Origin: an uncultured Alistipes sp.
GTDB taxonomy: Bacteria > Bacteroidota > Bacteroidia > Bacteroidales > Rikenellaceae
Assembly: GCA_900541585.1 (NCBI GenBank)
Contig: UQKD01000015.1
Coordinates: 1 to 64,000, forward strand
Reading direction: 5' to 3'
DNA length: 64,000 nucleotides
The translations under genes were made by a program, and so were the position numbers. The notes beneath the pieces are model-generated. The model was not told the origin of the DNA and ran no database searches. It saw only the letters and a program-made list of their open reading frames with translations. Below, one piece after another: positions 45,207 to 53,303 of this stretch (positions are counted from its first letter, which is position 1; every line of letters starts with the position of its first letter).

Positions 45207-46391
45207 TTATGGTTGAAATTGTAGTTTCAGTGGAAATTCGTGCGTATGGAGCACCTTTTCGCGGGGACCGACGATCCGGACGCGGATCAGGCTGTCCGCA
45301 ACGTCGCAGCGCACGTAGCTTCGGTTATCGTTGACCACGACCGGGAACCGCGTACCCTGCTCCCCGGCCGGCCGGAACGAATAACAATGGTCGTGGCCGC
45401 AAAGCATCAGGTCGATCCCGGCTTCGTTGAGCACCGGCACGAAGAGTTCGTTCAGGTGGACGCTCCCGTGCCAGGCTTCGGCCATGGGCGGGATGTGGAG
45501 CAGGACGATCCGCGCCGAGGCCGTGAGGAACTCCTCCGAGCGCACGGCCTTTTTCAGCCATTCGCACTCCTCGGTGCGGTAGGCGTCGTAATCGGCCAGC
45601 CCGTTGTACTCCGCATGGTCGTCGGGCTTGTCCTCGCCGCAGTCGAGCAGCAGGATGCAGACGTCGCCGTAGCGATAAATGCCGTAGAACCGCCCGTCCT
45701 GCCCGGGGAAATAACCCCCGAGGCTGTCGGCGAAGACACCGCGCGTCTCGTGGTTGCCGCGGGTGAACAGGATCGGGGTTTCGGCGGCGAAAAGCGCGGC
45801 CGAGGCGTCAAGGTAGGCCTTGAAAAGCTGCTCCCCGCTCTCGACGCTGCTCGACATGTCGCCGTTGAAGGCCACGAATCCCAGCTCGGAAAAGTCCACA
45901 TGCTTGCAGAGCCGGGTCAGATAGTCGGCCTTGCCGTGGATGTCGTTCAGCACGAGGAAGGAGCATGCGGAACCCGCAGCCGGGAAGGTGCAGAACCCGT
46001 AGACCCGGCGCCGAGCCGCATCGGCGTCGACGGTCTTTCCGTAGGTGACGTTGTTGACGTCGGGCCACGACTGGACCTCCTGCGAAAAGATCCGGTAACG
46101 GTAGCCGGTCCCGGGTTGCAGCCCCCGGACACGAACGGCGTGGAGCGTCCTGCCGGCCAGTTTGCGGCCCGCGACGGTCTGGTAATAGCGCGGCTGCGGG
46201 GGTGCGGGCGCAAGGCTGTCGGCGGGAGAGGCCTCGACCCACGAAAGCGCGGGCCTGCTGGTGGTCCAGACCACCGTCACCCCGTCCTGCGACATGTCGC
46301 ACAGGTAAGGTCCGTGCGTAATTCGGAGTTCCTGGGCGGCGGCCGTCAGTGCGAAAGCCAGCCCCGCCAACACGAAAAGCAATTTCTTCAT
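45207..46391 (-). CDS. Secreted calcineurin-like metallophosphoesterase (purple acid phosphatase type)
   Basis: A 394-residue exported protein (MKKLLFVLAGLAFALTAAAQ). An N-terminal FN3-like domain covers about 20-130 (ITHGPYLCDMSQDGVTVVWTT, typical of purple acid phosphatases). The dimetal phosphoesterase domain follows with LNDIHGKAD, FNGDMSSS, TRGNHETRG, VLLHIPP and LCGHDHCYS. The start at 46391 is chosen for the signal peptide. Operon with GH20; the natural phosphate ester is unknown. Confidence 0.9.
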   Translation of the reverse strand: MKKLLFVLAGLAFALTAAAQELRITHGPYLCDMSQDGVTVVWTTSRPALSWVEASPADSLAPAPPQPRYYQTVAGRKLAGRTLHAVRVRGLQPGTGYRYRIFSQEVQSWPDVNNVTYGKTVDADAARRRVYGFCTFPAAGSACSFLVLNDIHGKADYLTRLCKHVDFSELGFVAFNGDMSSSVESGEQLFKAYLDASAALFAAETPILFTRGNHETRGVFADSLGGYFPGQDGRFYGIYRYGDVCILLLDCGEDKPDDHAEYNGLADYDAYRTEECEWLKKAVRSEEFLTASARIVLLHIPPMAEAWHGSVHLNELFVPVLNEAGIDLMLCGHDHCYSFRPAGEQGTRFPVVVNDNRSYVRCDVADSLIRVRIVGPREKVLHTHEFPLKLQFQP

Positions 46392-46504
46392 CCTATTTCC
46401 GGTTGATCGCCTCGTCGGCAAAGGTTTCGGTTCCCACGCGGACGGGAAACCGGATTTTACGCCATGCAAGATAGCGATTATTCGCGAAACAACCGCATTA
46501 AAGA

Positions 46505-46545
46505 CAAAAAAAGGAGGCGAACCGGTTTCCGTTCGCCCCCTTTTC
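46505..46545 (-). terminator. Terminator of the frameshifted lipoprotein gene
   Basis: A 10-bp stem (46513-46522 with 46531-46540, one G-U pair) followed on the minus strand by seven T. Confidence 0.88.
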
Positions 46546-46559
46546 GTTATTTTTCGCGT

Positions 46560-48016
46560 TTACTTTATCCGTTCGAGAAGTTCCTCCTTGCGGTCGGAAT
46601 CCTTGAGCATCGCCACGAAATAGCGGGCGTCGGCCCGGTTGGCGGCCGAAGGGTCGGCCTCGTAAACCTCCACGAAATGTTCGGCATGCGCGGCCAGGGC
46701 GTGCCGGCAGTCGAAGTTGACGGCCAGCACCTCTGCGCCTTCCGCGGCCTCCCTGCCGGGCGCCCACGAGAGGCCCGTGACCGTTTCGCCGCCCCCGACG
46801 GCGGTGCAGGACGCAGGATCGACACCCGAAACGTTCAAGGTCAGCGACGGATAATAGAAATACAGTCCGCCGGGCAGCGTGACGGTCAGCGTCAGCGCGT
46901 CTTCCCCGGCCCGGGTCTCCACGACGGCATGCCGGCGCAGGTAGTTGTATTCGAAATACTCCTCGGGAGCGGGCATCCACATGCAGTCGTCGCCGTCCTT
47001 GCCGTGGGTGTTGTTGAGCCACAACAGCATCTCGGACCACGTGCGGTCGGTTCCGTGCGCCCCGATACTGACCGCCTCGCGCTCGGCTACGGGACGTGCC
47101 AGCTGCGCTTCGATCACCCCCGGGATGTCTTTAGGCTGCCAGAATCCACGCTCGAGCACCGTCTTCACCAGATCGCCCTCCACGGCGAAAGGCCGGAGCC
47201 GCCTGCCGCCCGATTGCACGAAAATCGTCTGAATCGGATCATAGCTCATAGCCGCCGTGACATAGGTCTTGTTGCCGTTGGGTTCGGCCAGCATCTTGCA
47301 GCCGCGGCCCGAAAGGCGGTCGAGGACGATCTGCTGCGCAATGCCGTAATGGCGGCGGATCGAGTCGGGCAGGTCGACCGACGGGGTGTTCATGTCGTGC
47401 AGGGCGATGCCGACGCCGTAGTTGAGCATCTCCCGAACATCGCCCCACATCAGGCCCTTCTGCATGAAGAAACGGTAGTAATTGTCCGTATAGCCGGGCT
47501 TCACCGTGGCCTCGGCGTCCATGTAATCCCATTCGGGGGAGATCGTCGTGGTGAAGGCGAAGCGCACTTCGCGCCCCGTCCCGTCGGTCGAGCCGAGCGT
47601 CTTGCCGAAGCCGTAGGTATCGGGCGGCATGTCGCCGCCGCGCAGGTGCGCCGCCGTATAAAAATAGGTGTCCGAAAGAGGACGTCCGTTAATCGCCGCC
47701 CAGGTCGTCGAAAAAGCCGCCTGTTTGCAGTCGTCCTGCGTCAGCAGCACCAGCAGCGACTTGTTGTATTTCAGGGGAGGGATTCCGACCCGCACCTGCG
47801 AGAGATCGGTCCCGGGTTCGAACGCCAGCGTGATTTCGGCCGTTACCTGCCGGGGTTCATCGCCGAAGGGATAGACGTATTCCGCGGGGGGGGGAAATCG
47901 GGGTTGTCCGGATCATCGGGGTCCGGGCTTACCGGCTTGGGCATCTTGACGCAGCCCGCCAGCAGCAGAGCCGCCGAGGCGAACAACAGGGAAGAGGCAA
48001 CGAGAGGTGTTTTCAT
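46560..48016 (-). pseudogene. Surface lipoprotein gene out of frame at a C9 tract (phase-off, or miscalled)
   Basis: A lipoprotein start (MKTPLVASSLLFASAALLLAGC, ATG at 48016) runs through an Asp/Pro-rich linker into a nine-base tract (47886-47894; C on the coding strand). It then terminates after a short foreign tail ending SAMNPGR. The other frame opens directly after the tract (AEYVYPFGDEPRQ) and runs to 46560. With ten, or seven, C the two join into a protein of about 485 residues. The main part is not recognised; LLVLLTQDDCKQAAFS near its start recalls the first motif of polysaccharide deacetylases, but this is weak. It keeps a promoter-like TACTTTTG (48028-48021) and a terminator, so it is not a decayed gene. 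The shift could be phase variation or a sequencing error. Confidence 0.8.
47886..47894. repeat. G9 homopolymer (C9 in the coding strand) at the frameshift site
   Basis: Nine G on the plus strand. In the coding direction it encodes part of a poly-proline linker directly after the lipoprotein signal. Length nine is out of frame; ten or seven restores the reading frame. Confidence 0.95.
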
Positions 48017-48025
48017 AAAACAAAA

Positions 48026-48200
48026 GTACAAAAAAACGGACGGGTTCAAAACCGAATCGTATATATTCCGGTAAAATATTCCGGCTGATAAAAAGGCGCT
48101 ACAACACCGAAGGCACAAAACCCGGACGGATCCAAAACCGAATCGTGTGCAGCCCGGCAAAACGCTCCGGCTGATAAAAGGGGCGTTACGCCCCCCGAAG
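48026..48200. repeat. Imperfect tandem repeat, two units of about 87 bp
   Basis: Units 48026-48112 and 48113-48200 share blocks such as CAAAACCGAATCGT and CTCCGGCTGATAAAA (TTCCGGCTGATAAAA in unit 1), and both end in CCGAAG followed by G(T/C)AC. A third partial start follows at 48201. It fills most of the 203-bp gap between the frameshifted lipoprotein and the flavin reductase gene. Confidence 0.8.
48176..48197 (-). terminator. Terminator of the flavin reductase gene
   Basis: On the minus strand GGGGCG-TAA-CGCCCC is followed by TTTTAT, 24-40 nt after the flavin reductase stop. It lies inside the second unit of the tandem repeat; the first unit has lost the hairpin. Confidence 0.7.
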
Positions 48201-48219
48201 GTACGAAAAATAGGAGGCG

Positions 48220-48804
48220 TCAGCGTTTCTTCTGCGCCTTTTTCTTTTTGCGCACCGACCAGCCGAAATGACCCAGCGCCTCGCCCAGCGCGAAATACTC
48301 GCCGTGGGAGTAGACGATCGGATCGGCCCGTTCGAGGCAGAACCGGCCCGTCGCCGGGTCGATGTAGGCCTCGTCGGCCTGGACGCCGACCACCTCGGCC
48401 ACGAACATGTCGTGGGTCCCGAGCGGCAGCACCTGCCGGACACGGCATTCGATGTTGACGGGGGATTCGGCGATGAGGGGCGCGGCGACCTTTTCCGACG
48501 GCACGGCCGTCAGGCCCATCTCGCGGAACTTGTCGTAGTCGCGGCCCGAGCGCACCCCGCACCAGTCCGCGGCGCGCGCCAAGCGGCGCGTCGTGAGGTT
48601 GATGACGAACTCGCCCGTGCGGCTGATGATCGCGTGGGAATGGCGTTCGGGACGCACCGAGATAAAACACATCGGCGGGTCGGAGCAGACCGTCCCGGTC
48701 CACGCCACGGTCAGCATGTTATACTCCCCGGGCGCCGCGCCGCAGCTCACCAGCACCGCCGGCAGCGGATAAAGCACCGTCCCCGGTTTCCAGTTCTGCT
48801 TCAT
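48220..48804 (-). CDS. Flavin reductase-like FMN-binding protein (flavoredoxin type)
   Basis: A 194-residue cytosolic protein of the flavin reductase-like/flavoredoxin family, which binds FMN and moves electrons from NAD(P)H or iron-sulfur partners. Family features are YPLPAVLVSCGAAPGEYNMLTVAWTGTVCSDPPMCFISVRPERHS, TGEFVINL, and SPVNIECRVRQVLPLGTHDMFVAEV. The tail is very basic (RKKKKAQKKR). The Met at 48804 is preferred to 48825. A minus-strand TACCTTTG at 48830-48823 can serve as -7. Confidence 0.88.
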   Translation of the reverse strand: MKQNWKPGTVLYPLPAVLVSCGAAPGEYNMLTVAWTGTVCSDPPMCFISVRPERHSHAIISRTGEFVINLTTRRLARAADWCGVRSGRDYDKFREMGLTAVPSEKVAAPLIAESPVNIECRVRQVLPLGTHDMFVAEVVGVQADEAYIDPATGRFCLERADPIVYSHGEYFALGEALGHFGWSVRKKKKAQKKR

Positions 48805-48856
48805 TCGATTTCTTTTTCGGAACAAAGGTACAGGTTTTTCCTTATCTTTACCGCAT

Positions 48857-49759
48857 ATGATCGCAGATTTTGTCCGATACCTCGAAGCCGAACGCCGCTA
48901 CTCGCCGCTCACGGTCCGCAACTACCGCCACGACGTGGAGCAGTTTCTCGCGTGGCTGGGGGTCGACGACGCACAGTTCGAGCCGCGACGGATCACCACG
49001 GACGACATCCGCGAATGGATTCTCTACCGCACCGAAACGGGCCGCGTGAGCGCCGCCACGATGAACCGCGAGGTATCGTCGCTGCGTGCGCTGTTCCGCT
49101 GGCTGCTCCGCACGGGAGCCATCGACCGCGACGTCATACACCCGATCTCCTCGCTGCGGACTTCGCGGCGACTGCCGGCCTTCGTCCCCGAAAGCCGCAT
49201 GAGCGGCATCGTCAGCGAGTGCGAATACGACACCGAGGACTTCATCCGCGAGCGCAATTCGCTGATCATACTCCTCCTCTACGCCTGCGGCCTGCGCCTG
49301 GCGGAACTGGTCGGCATCGACCGCGGCGACTTCTCCGCGGACTTCTCGTCGCTGCGCATCCGGGGCAAGGGAGACAAGGAGCGGATAGTCCCGATCCTCG
49401 AATTCGTACGCGAAAAGATTTTACATTACATCGGATTAATTGAGAGGCAAAATATTTGCATTTCATCGGAAAAAGCACTATTTTTAACACACAAAGGGAA
49501 ACGCATATCCCGGACGGCGGTGTACCGCACGGTGCAGGAAGAACTGGGCAGGACGGGCGTACAGGGCAAGAAAAGCCCCCATGTGCTGCGGCACACATTC
49601 GCCACCCACCTTCTGAACGCAGGCGCCGATATGCGCGAAATACAGGAACTCCTCGGGCACGCCTCGCTGCAGGCCACACAGGTCTACACGCACAACAGCA
49701 TCGCCAGGCTCCGGGAGGTTTACGCGAAGGCCCATCCCCGCGAAAAGGGAGGCAAATGA
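48857..49759 (+). CDS. Tyrosine recombinase, XerC/XerD type
   Basis: A 300-residue site-specific recombinase. The N-terminal SAM-like core-binding domain spans about 1-90. The catalytic domain holds the full set Arg147 (CGLRLAEL), Lys171 (RGKGDKER), His242 and Arg245 (HVLRHTFATH), His268 (GHASLQ) and nucleophile Tyr277 (QVYTH). Length and lack of extra domains fit chromosomal dimer resolution rather than an integrative element. An AT-rich patch (49417-49505) interrupts the otherwise GC-rich gene around residues 187-216. It sits 24 bp before the hibernation factor gene, an arrangement I believe is common in Bacteroidales. Confidence 0.92.
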   Translation: MIADFVRYLEAERRYSPLTVRNYRHDVEQFLAWLGVDDAQFEPRRITTDDIREWILYRTETGRVSAATMNREVSSLRALFRWLLRTGAIDRDVIHPISSLRTSRRLPAFVPESRMSGIVSECEYDTEDFIRERNSLIILLLYACGLRLAELVGIDRGDFSADFSSLRIRGKGDKERIVPILEFVREKILHYIGLIERQNICISSEKALFLTHKGKRISRTAVYRTVQEELGRTGVQGKKSPHVLRHTFATHLLNAGADMREIQELLGHASLQATQVYTHNSIARLREVYAKAHPREKGGK

Positions 49760-49783
49760 TTAACTTTTATAAACTGTAAGGCT

Positions 49784-50098
49784 ATGAACGTACAGATTCA
49801 ATCCGTGAAATTCGACGCCGACAAACGGCTCGTCGAATTCGTGAATGCCAAAATGGCGAAGTTGGACCGCTTTGCGGAGCGCTCGACCGGAGCCGAGGTC
49901 ATTCTCAAACTCGATAAGGACCACGAAAAAGGAAACAAATTCGCAACCATCACGCTGCACATGCCCGGCGAGGATCTGGTGGCCTGCCACCAGTCGAAAG
50001 CCTTCGAGGAGTCGGTCGACGAAGCCATCGACGCCCTGAAACGCCAGCTGGACAAATTCAAGGCGAAATTCGAAAAACAAACCCCCACCAACCTTTAA
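49784..50098 (+). CDS. Short-form ribosome hibernation promoting factor (HPF/RaiA family)
   Basis: A 104-residue protein with the HPF beta-alpha-beta-beta-beta-alpha pattern: NVQIQSVKFDADKRLVEFVNAKMAKLDRF, EVILKLDKDHEKGNKFATITLHMPG, and the C-terminal helix VDEAIDALKRQLDKFKAKF. It binds the 30S subunit in stationary phase. It lacks the C-terminal dimerisation domain of long HPF. It is probably cotranscribed with the recombinase gene and followed by a strong terminator. Confidence 0.93.
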   Translation: MNVQIQSVKFDADKRLVEFVNAKMAKLDRFAERSTGAEVILKLDKDHEKGNKFATITLHMPGEDLVACHQSKAFEESVDEAIDALKRQLDKFKAKFEKQTPTNL

Positions 50099-50118
50099 TA
50101 CCTTAACTAACCAACGCC

Positions 50119-50158
50119 GCGACGGCCGCCTTATCGAAAGGCGGCCGTCGCATTTTTT
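50119..50158 (+). terminator. Terminator of the xer-hpf operon
   Basis: A 14-bp GC-rich stem (50119-50132 with 50137-50151; GCGACGGCCGCCTT arm) with ATCG loop and TTTTTT tail. Confidence 0.9.
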
Positions 50159-50255
50159 CGGGAGCAGGACAAACGAAAGAAGAACCCGGTCCGAATACCC
50201 TGCCTACTCACCGCCCTGCTCCCTGCGGGCACTGAACCGGGTACCTGGTTTCAGA

Positions 50256-51845
50256 TCAATAAACCCACTCGAAATCGTCGACCTGCATCGTATTCGTCGA
50301 ACAACCCGTCAGGTAGTCACCGCGCACGCTGGTCGCACACGAGATCACGAGCGAGAACTTATCGGCAGCCGGTTTTCCGGCTTTCTCCACATACCAATCG
50401 ATCGGAAGCGTGGCCTCGATCCAGCCGGCAGCAGTCTGCGTAATGACCAGATCGCCGTAACCGAGAATCGCACCTTCGTCGACGCTCTTCATGGTCGCGG
50501 GATCCCACATGCCGGTAGGAGCCGTCATACCCGAAGTCACACCATGCTGGGCCGTCCAGTCGACGACGGCGACGAAAATGCGCGCGCGATCCTGCTTATC
50601 CTTGTAGGACGCTCCGTCGGGATCGTTCGAACCCACTTTGTCGATCTTGCCAACCTGCGCCTTATAGCGAACCTTTAGGGCGCGGGGACGCGCCGTCCAG
50701 GCATAAGGCTTACCGAAATTGACCGTTCCGGAAAGGCCCGTGTAATTGAAATCGCCGGTGAACATATTCCCCGGGGCAAACACGAAGCCCATCACCATTT
50801 GCGCGGAAAGAATCGCCGTCCCGGCCTCCGTTTCATCCTCCCGGCAAAGAGGCGTAAAGAGTTTAGGGGTTCCGTCCTCGTTGTATTGTTCGAGGAAAGC
50901 ATTGTTGCCGCTGTCCCAAAGCTTTACGCCTTCGGGATTGGGATAAGTAATCGGATACTCACCGTTACTGGCATCGAGCCAGATTCTCTTCGACCAGCCC
51001 GACATGTCGCCGTTGGGAATCTTATCCCCGGCCGCCGTAGCGAACTCTTTGCTGGCGAGGGTCTCTCCGTCCTTTGCGACACGCACTTCGTAAGTCGTAG
51101 CGGCAAAAATACCCGTACCGGCCTGAATGCTGTGAATATCCAATTCGGCATCGTTCTTCGCCGAGGTCCAGACGGGAGCGAGGCTGTACTTCGCGCCTTC
51201 GACGAGCACGGCGTCGGTCCAGTCGGCGGCGCCCTTTACGCGATACTGCACGCTGCCGCCTTCGGGAACATTCGCAGCCGTAACGGTCGCGGTATTGGCC
51301 CACAGATCGGCATCGTTGTTATAGGTCAGGGCCGCCTTGCCCGTCAGATGGCAGGTCAGGGTTTTGGTCGTGCTCTTACCCTTCGCATCAGTCACCTTCA
51401 GGATGAACTTATGATCCGAAGTTTCATTGTAAATCTGCGCGATCATCGGAACAAGCGCCGAAATATCGAACGTCAGCGCCGTTTTGCCCGAAACTGCATC
51501 CCCGGAAGGGAACCCGAGCGCGCCGAGCGCTTCGGCCATGCTGCCGGGATTCACGAGGTTCAACTCGGTCGCCAAGCCTACCGTAGCGAGCATTTCGGCC
51601 GTCAGAGCCGGAGAGTCGATCGTAACCGTAAAGCCCTCAATAGCACCGGGAGCCGTTACCGACACCTTGACCGACATCGGAGTCGTGATCTCCTGCGGCT
51701 GGTCGATGTCACCGCCGTCCAATGCAATGGTCGGAACAGCGGGGGGGGGTGTCTCATCGTCCGTGCCGTCATCCCCGCACGCCACGAAGAGGGCGGCCAT
51801 CATGGCCATAGCCATGGTCATAGACACTAATTTTTTCATAATCAT
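50256..51845 (-). CDS. Large surface lipoprotein with C-terminal PCMD-type domain
   Basis: A 529-residue lipoprotein (signal ending in LFVACGDD; MIMKK or MKK start). Residues 40-280 form two Ig-like regions (DUF-type, function unknown). From about residue 290 the pattern IPNGDMSGWSK, YNEDGTPKLFTPLCRED, PYAWTARPRALKVRYKAQVGK and the end LVISCATSVRGDYLTGCSTNTMQVDDFEWVY fits the putative carbohydrate metabolism domain (PCMD) of Bacteroidales surface proteins. A C9 tract encodes the Pro-Pro-Pro after the lipidation site and is in frame. It has a full consensus promoter. Exact role unknown. Confidence 0.85.
   Translation of the reverse strand: MIMKKLVSMTMAMAMMAALFVACGDDGTDDETPPPAVPTIALDGGDIDQPQEITTPMSVKVSVTAPGAIEGFTVTIDSPALTAEMLATVGLATELNLVNPGSMAEALGALGFPSGDAVSGKTALTFDISALVPMIAQIYNETSDHKFILKVTDAKGKSTTKTLTCHLTGKAALTYNNDADLWANTATVTAANVPEGGSVQYRVKGAADWTDAVLVEGAKYSLAPVWTSAKNDAELDIHSIQAGTGIFAATTYEVRVAKDGETLASKEFATAAGDKIPNGDMSGWSKRIWLDASNGEYPITYPNPEGVKLWDSGNNAFLEQYNEDGTPKLFTPLCREDETEAGTAILSAQMVMGFVFAPGNMFTGDFNYTGLSGTVNFGKPYAWTARPRALKVRYKAQVGKIDKVGSNDPDGASYKDKQDRARIFVAVVDWTAQHGVTSGMTAPTGMWDPATMKSVDEGAILGYGDLVITQTAAGWIEATLPIDWYVEKAGKPAADKFSLVISCATSVRGDYLTGCSTNTMQVDDFEWVY
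51741..51749. repeat. G9 homopolymer (C9 in the coding strand) in the PCMD lipoprotein gene
   Basis: Encodes three prolines (DDETPPPAVP) within 12 residues of the lipidated cysteine. It is in frame at nine. The same position relative to the signal peptide as the frameshifted tract at 47886. Confidence 0.95.
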
Positions 51846-51881
51846 ACTATTAAAATAAAAATTCTATTTGCAATTTTGAAG

Positions 51882-51913
51882 CAAAAATAGAGGACCGGTG
51901 CGACGGCGGCAAA
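51882..51913 (-). promoter_or_regulatory. Promoter of the PCMD lipoprotein gene
   Basis: Minus-strand TTTG (51913-51910), 20-nt spacer, TATTTTTG (51889-51882); leader about 35 nt. The rest of the 51914-52045 stretch shows no gene. Confidence 0.75.
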
Positions 51914-52049
51914 TTAATTCAATGAACCGCACAACAATCATCACCAACAGCGTTTTTTTAATAACGAACAGAATCGGCTCACTGAAGGAATATATCGGAA
52001 GGAGAGGAGGAGGCGCGAAAACGGTCGGGATCAATCCCGGACCGATCCC

Positions 52050-52083
52050 AAACAAAAAACGGCCGCACTTGCGTACAGCCGTC
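52050..52083 (-). terminator. Terminator of tRNA-Glu
   Basis: On the minus strand ACGGC...GCCGT with an inner CGC/GCG pairing is followed by six T, directly after the tRNA. Confidence 0.8.
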
Positions 52084-52090
52084 GGTTTGG

Positions 52091-52162
52091 TAGTGGATAG
52101 GGGATTCGAACCCCTATGTCATGCGTGAGAGGCATGTATCCTAACCCTTAGATGAATCCACC
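52091..52162 (-). tRNA. tRNA-Glu (anticodon CTC)
   Basis: On the minus strand the acceptor GGTGGAT (52162-52156) pairs with ATCCACT (a G-U pair at position 1). The anticodon stem CATGC/GCATG holds loop CTCTCAC with anticodon CTC. The T-arm AGGGGTTCGAATCCCCT is perfect. The D-arm TCATCTAAGGGTTAGGA is typical of tRNA-Glu. CCA is not encoded. Confidence 0.93.
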
Positions 52163-52179
52163 GGTTTGGTTTTGTGGTG

Positions 52180-52210
52180 CAAAGATAACGCCTTCTTTCG
52201 AAACTCCAAA
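52180..52210 (-). promoter_or_regulatory. Promoter of tRNA-Glu
   Basis: Minus-strand TTTG (52210-52207), 19-nt spacer, TATCTTTG (52187-52180), about 18 nt before the tRNA 5' end. Confidence 0.8.
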
Positions 52211-52303
52211 ATTTTCCGGCAAAAACTGTGATTTTTTTCTTTTTTGGACGCCGCAAATGCTTTTTGAGCTATCTTTACAGATAGACATAAAAACGTATTC
52301 GCC

Positions 52304-53047
52304 ATGAAATTCCGTACCCTCGCCCTCCTGGCCGCCGCACTGACGGCCGGGTCCTGCACGAAACGCCCCGTCCAGCCGCAGTTCACCGTCGTAAGCGCCG
52401 ACTCGCTGGTCAGCGGAAACGGTTTCTCCTGCGGCTTCGAATACCGCTTCGCCTCGATCTCCAACGCCGAGGACTCCCCCGCCCTCGCAGCGATCGAACG
52501 GGCGAACATCGGCCGCTTCTTCGAACTGGAGAACTTCGAAGGGACGCCCCGGGAGGCTGCTTCGGCCGCGATCCGTCAGGTCACCAGCGACATGACGCCG
52601 CCCGAGAACGCAGCGGAAAGTAGCGCCCGCCCGGCATGGAAGGGCGAAATCTCGGCCGAATCCGAAGGGTCGGTCGTCGACACGCTCCTTTGCTACGTGA
52701 TCACACGGTCGAGCTACACGGGCGGAGCGCACGGCATCTACGGTACGGAATGTTACAACTATTCGCTGGCAGGCGGTTACGAAATCACGACGGCCGACCT
52801 GTTCACCGAAGCGCAGCTGGAGCGGCTCAACCGGCTGATCCGCGAAGATATATGCAAACAGTACGGGGTCCGGAGCGACGAAGAGCTGGAGACGAAAGGA
52901 TTTTTTCCGGAATACATCGGCGTAACGGAGAATTTCCTCGTCACACCCGAAGGCATTACGTTCTACTACAATCCTTACGACATCGGGTGTTACGCGCTCG
53001 GAAGCGTCGAGGTGAGCGTGAGCCGCGAGCAACTGGCCGGACTCTGA
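52304..53047 (+). CDS. RsiV-like lipoprotein (DUF4163/DUF3298)
   Basis: A 247-residue lipoprotein (MKFRTLALLAAALTAGSC). The pattern of a DUF4163-like N-terminal half (ISNAEDSPALAAIERANIGRFF) and a DUF3298 half (YTGGAHGIYGTECYNYSLAGGYEITTADLFTE, then YYNPYDIGCYALGSVEVSVSREQL) matches the extracellular part of the lysozyme-sensing anti-sigma factor RsiV and stand-alone homologues. Here there is no anti-sigma or membrane domain, so it is an envelope lipoprotein of unknown role, possibly binding peptidoglycan-related ligands. Confidence 0.85.
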   Translation: MKFRTLALLAAALTAGSCTKRPVQPQFTVVSADSLVSGNGFSCGFEYRFASISNAEDSPALAAIERANIGRFFELENFEGTPREAASAAIRQVTSDMTPPENAAESSARPAWKGEISAESEGSVVDTLLCYVITRSSYTGGAHGIYGTECYNYSLAGGYEITTADLFTEAQLERLNRLIREDICKQYGVRSDEELETKGFFPEYIGVTENFLVTPEGITFYYNPYDIGCYALGSVEVSVSREQLAGL

Positions 53048-53071
53048 CGTTCTCCCGCCCGGGAGGAAAAG

Positions 53072-53268
53072 AAAAAAGGTCCGAGTCTCACGACTAGGAC
53101 CTTCTTTTTCGGCGGGGAACCACCCCCTCCGAAAATGAGGTTCAATCGGAGGTATTCGACCGCGGAACGAGTACCGCTCCTTTGGTCTTAGTAACGGACA
53201 ATCCGTTACAACCTGCCGATTTCCTCAACCAACCTAAAACTACTAACCTAAATGAACCTTAAAACTTC
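53072..53268 (-). ncRNA. Candidate structured small RNA of about 190 nt
   Basis: This 'gap' has a complete minus-strand transcription unit: a consensus promoter (53303-53273), predicted start near 53266, and a terminator hairpin (arms AAGGTCC/GGACCTT with an inner AGTC/GACT stem) followed by six T at 53078-53073. Between them no ORF is plausible, but there are stable hairpins: GTAACGGA-TTG-TCCGTTAC (53209-53191) and a hairpin with arms GGTACTCG/CGAATACC (one mismatch) over 53176-53152. I cannot identify it. 6S RNA or a Bacteroidales-1-type RNA are possible; it does not show the RNase P, tmRNA or SRP core motifs I looked for. Confidence 0.55.
53076..53110 (+). terminator. Bidirectional terminator after the RsiV-like gene and the small RNA
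   Basis: AAGGTCC...GGACCTT stem with nested AGTC/GACT; CTTTTTC follows on the plus strand and TTTTTTC on the minus strand, so it can stop both converging transcripts. Confidence 0.8.
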
Positions 53269-53272
53269 ACTG

Positions 53273-53303
53273 CAAAGATAAGGCGAAAAAACCATTCGCG
53301 CAA
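53273..53303 (-). promoter_or_regulatory. Promoter of the candidate small RNA
   Basis: Minus-strand TTG (53303-53301), 20-nt spacer and TATCTTTG (53280-53273). No protein gene lies downstream on that strand within the unit. Confidence 0.75.

Noticed and set aside
48026..48200. CRISPR-like repeat
   Set aside because: Only two long imperfect units, no spacers of regular length and no cas genes in the window.
47843..48703. 286-codon open frame covering the tandem repeat and the lipoprotein signal
   Set aside because: Its upstream part is out-of-frame flavin reductase DNA. The real start is the lipoprotein Met at 48016.
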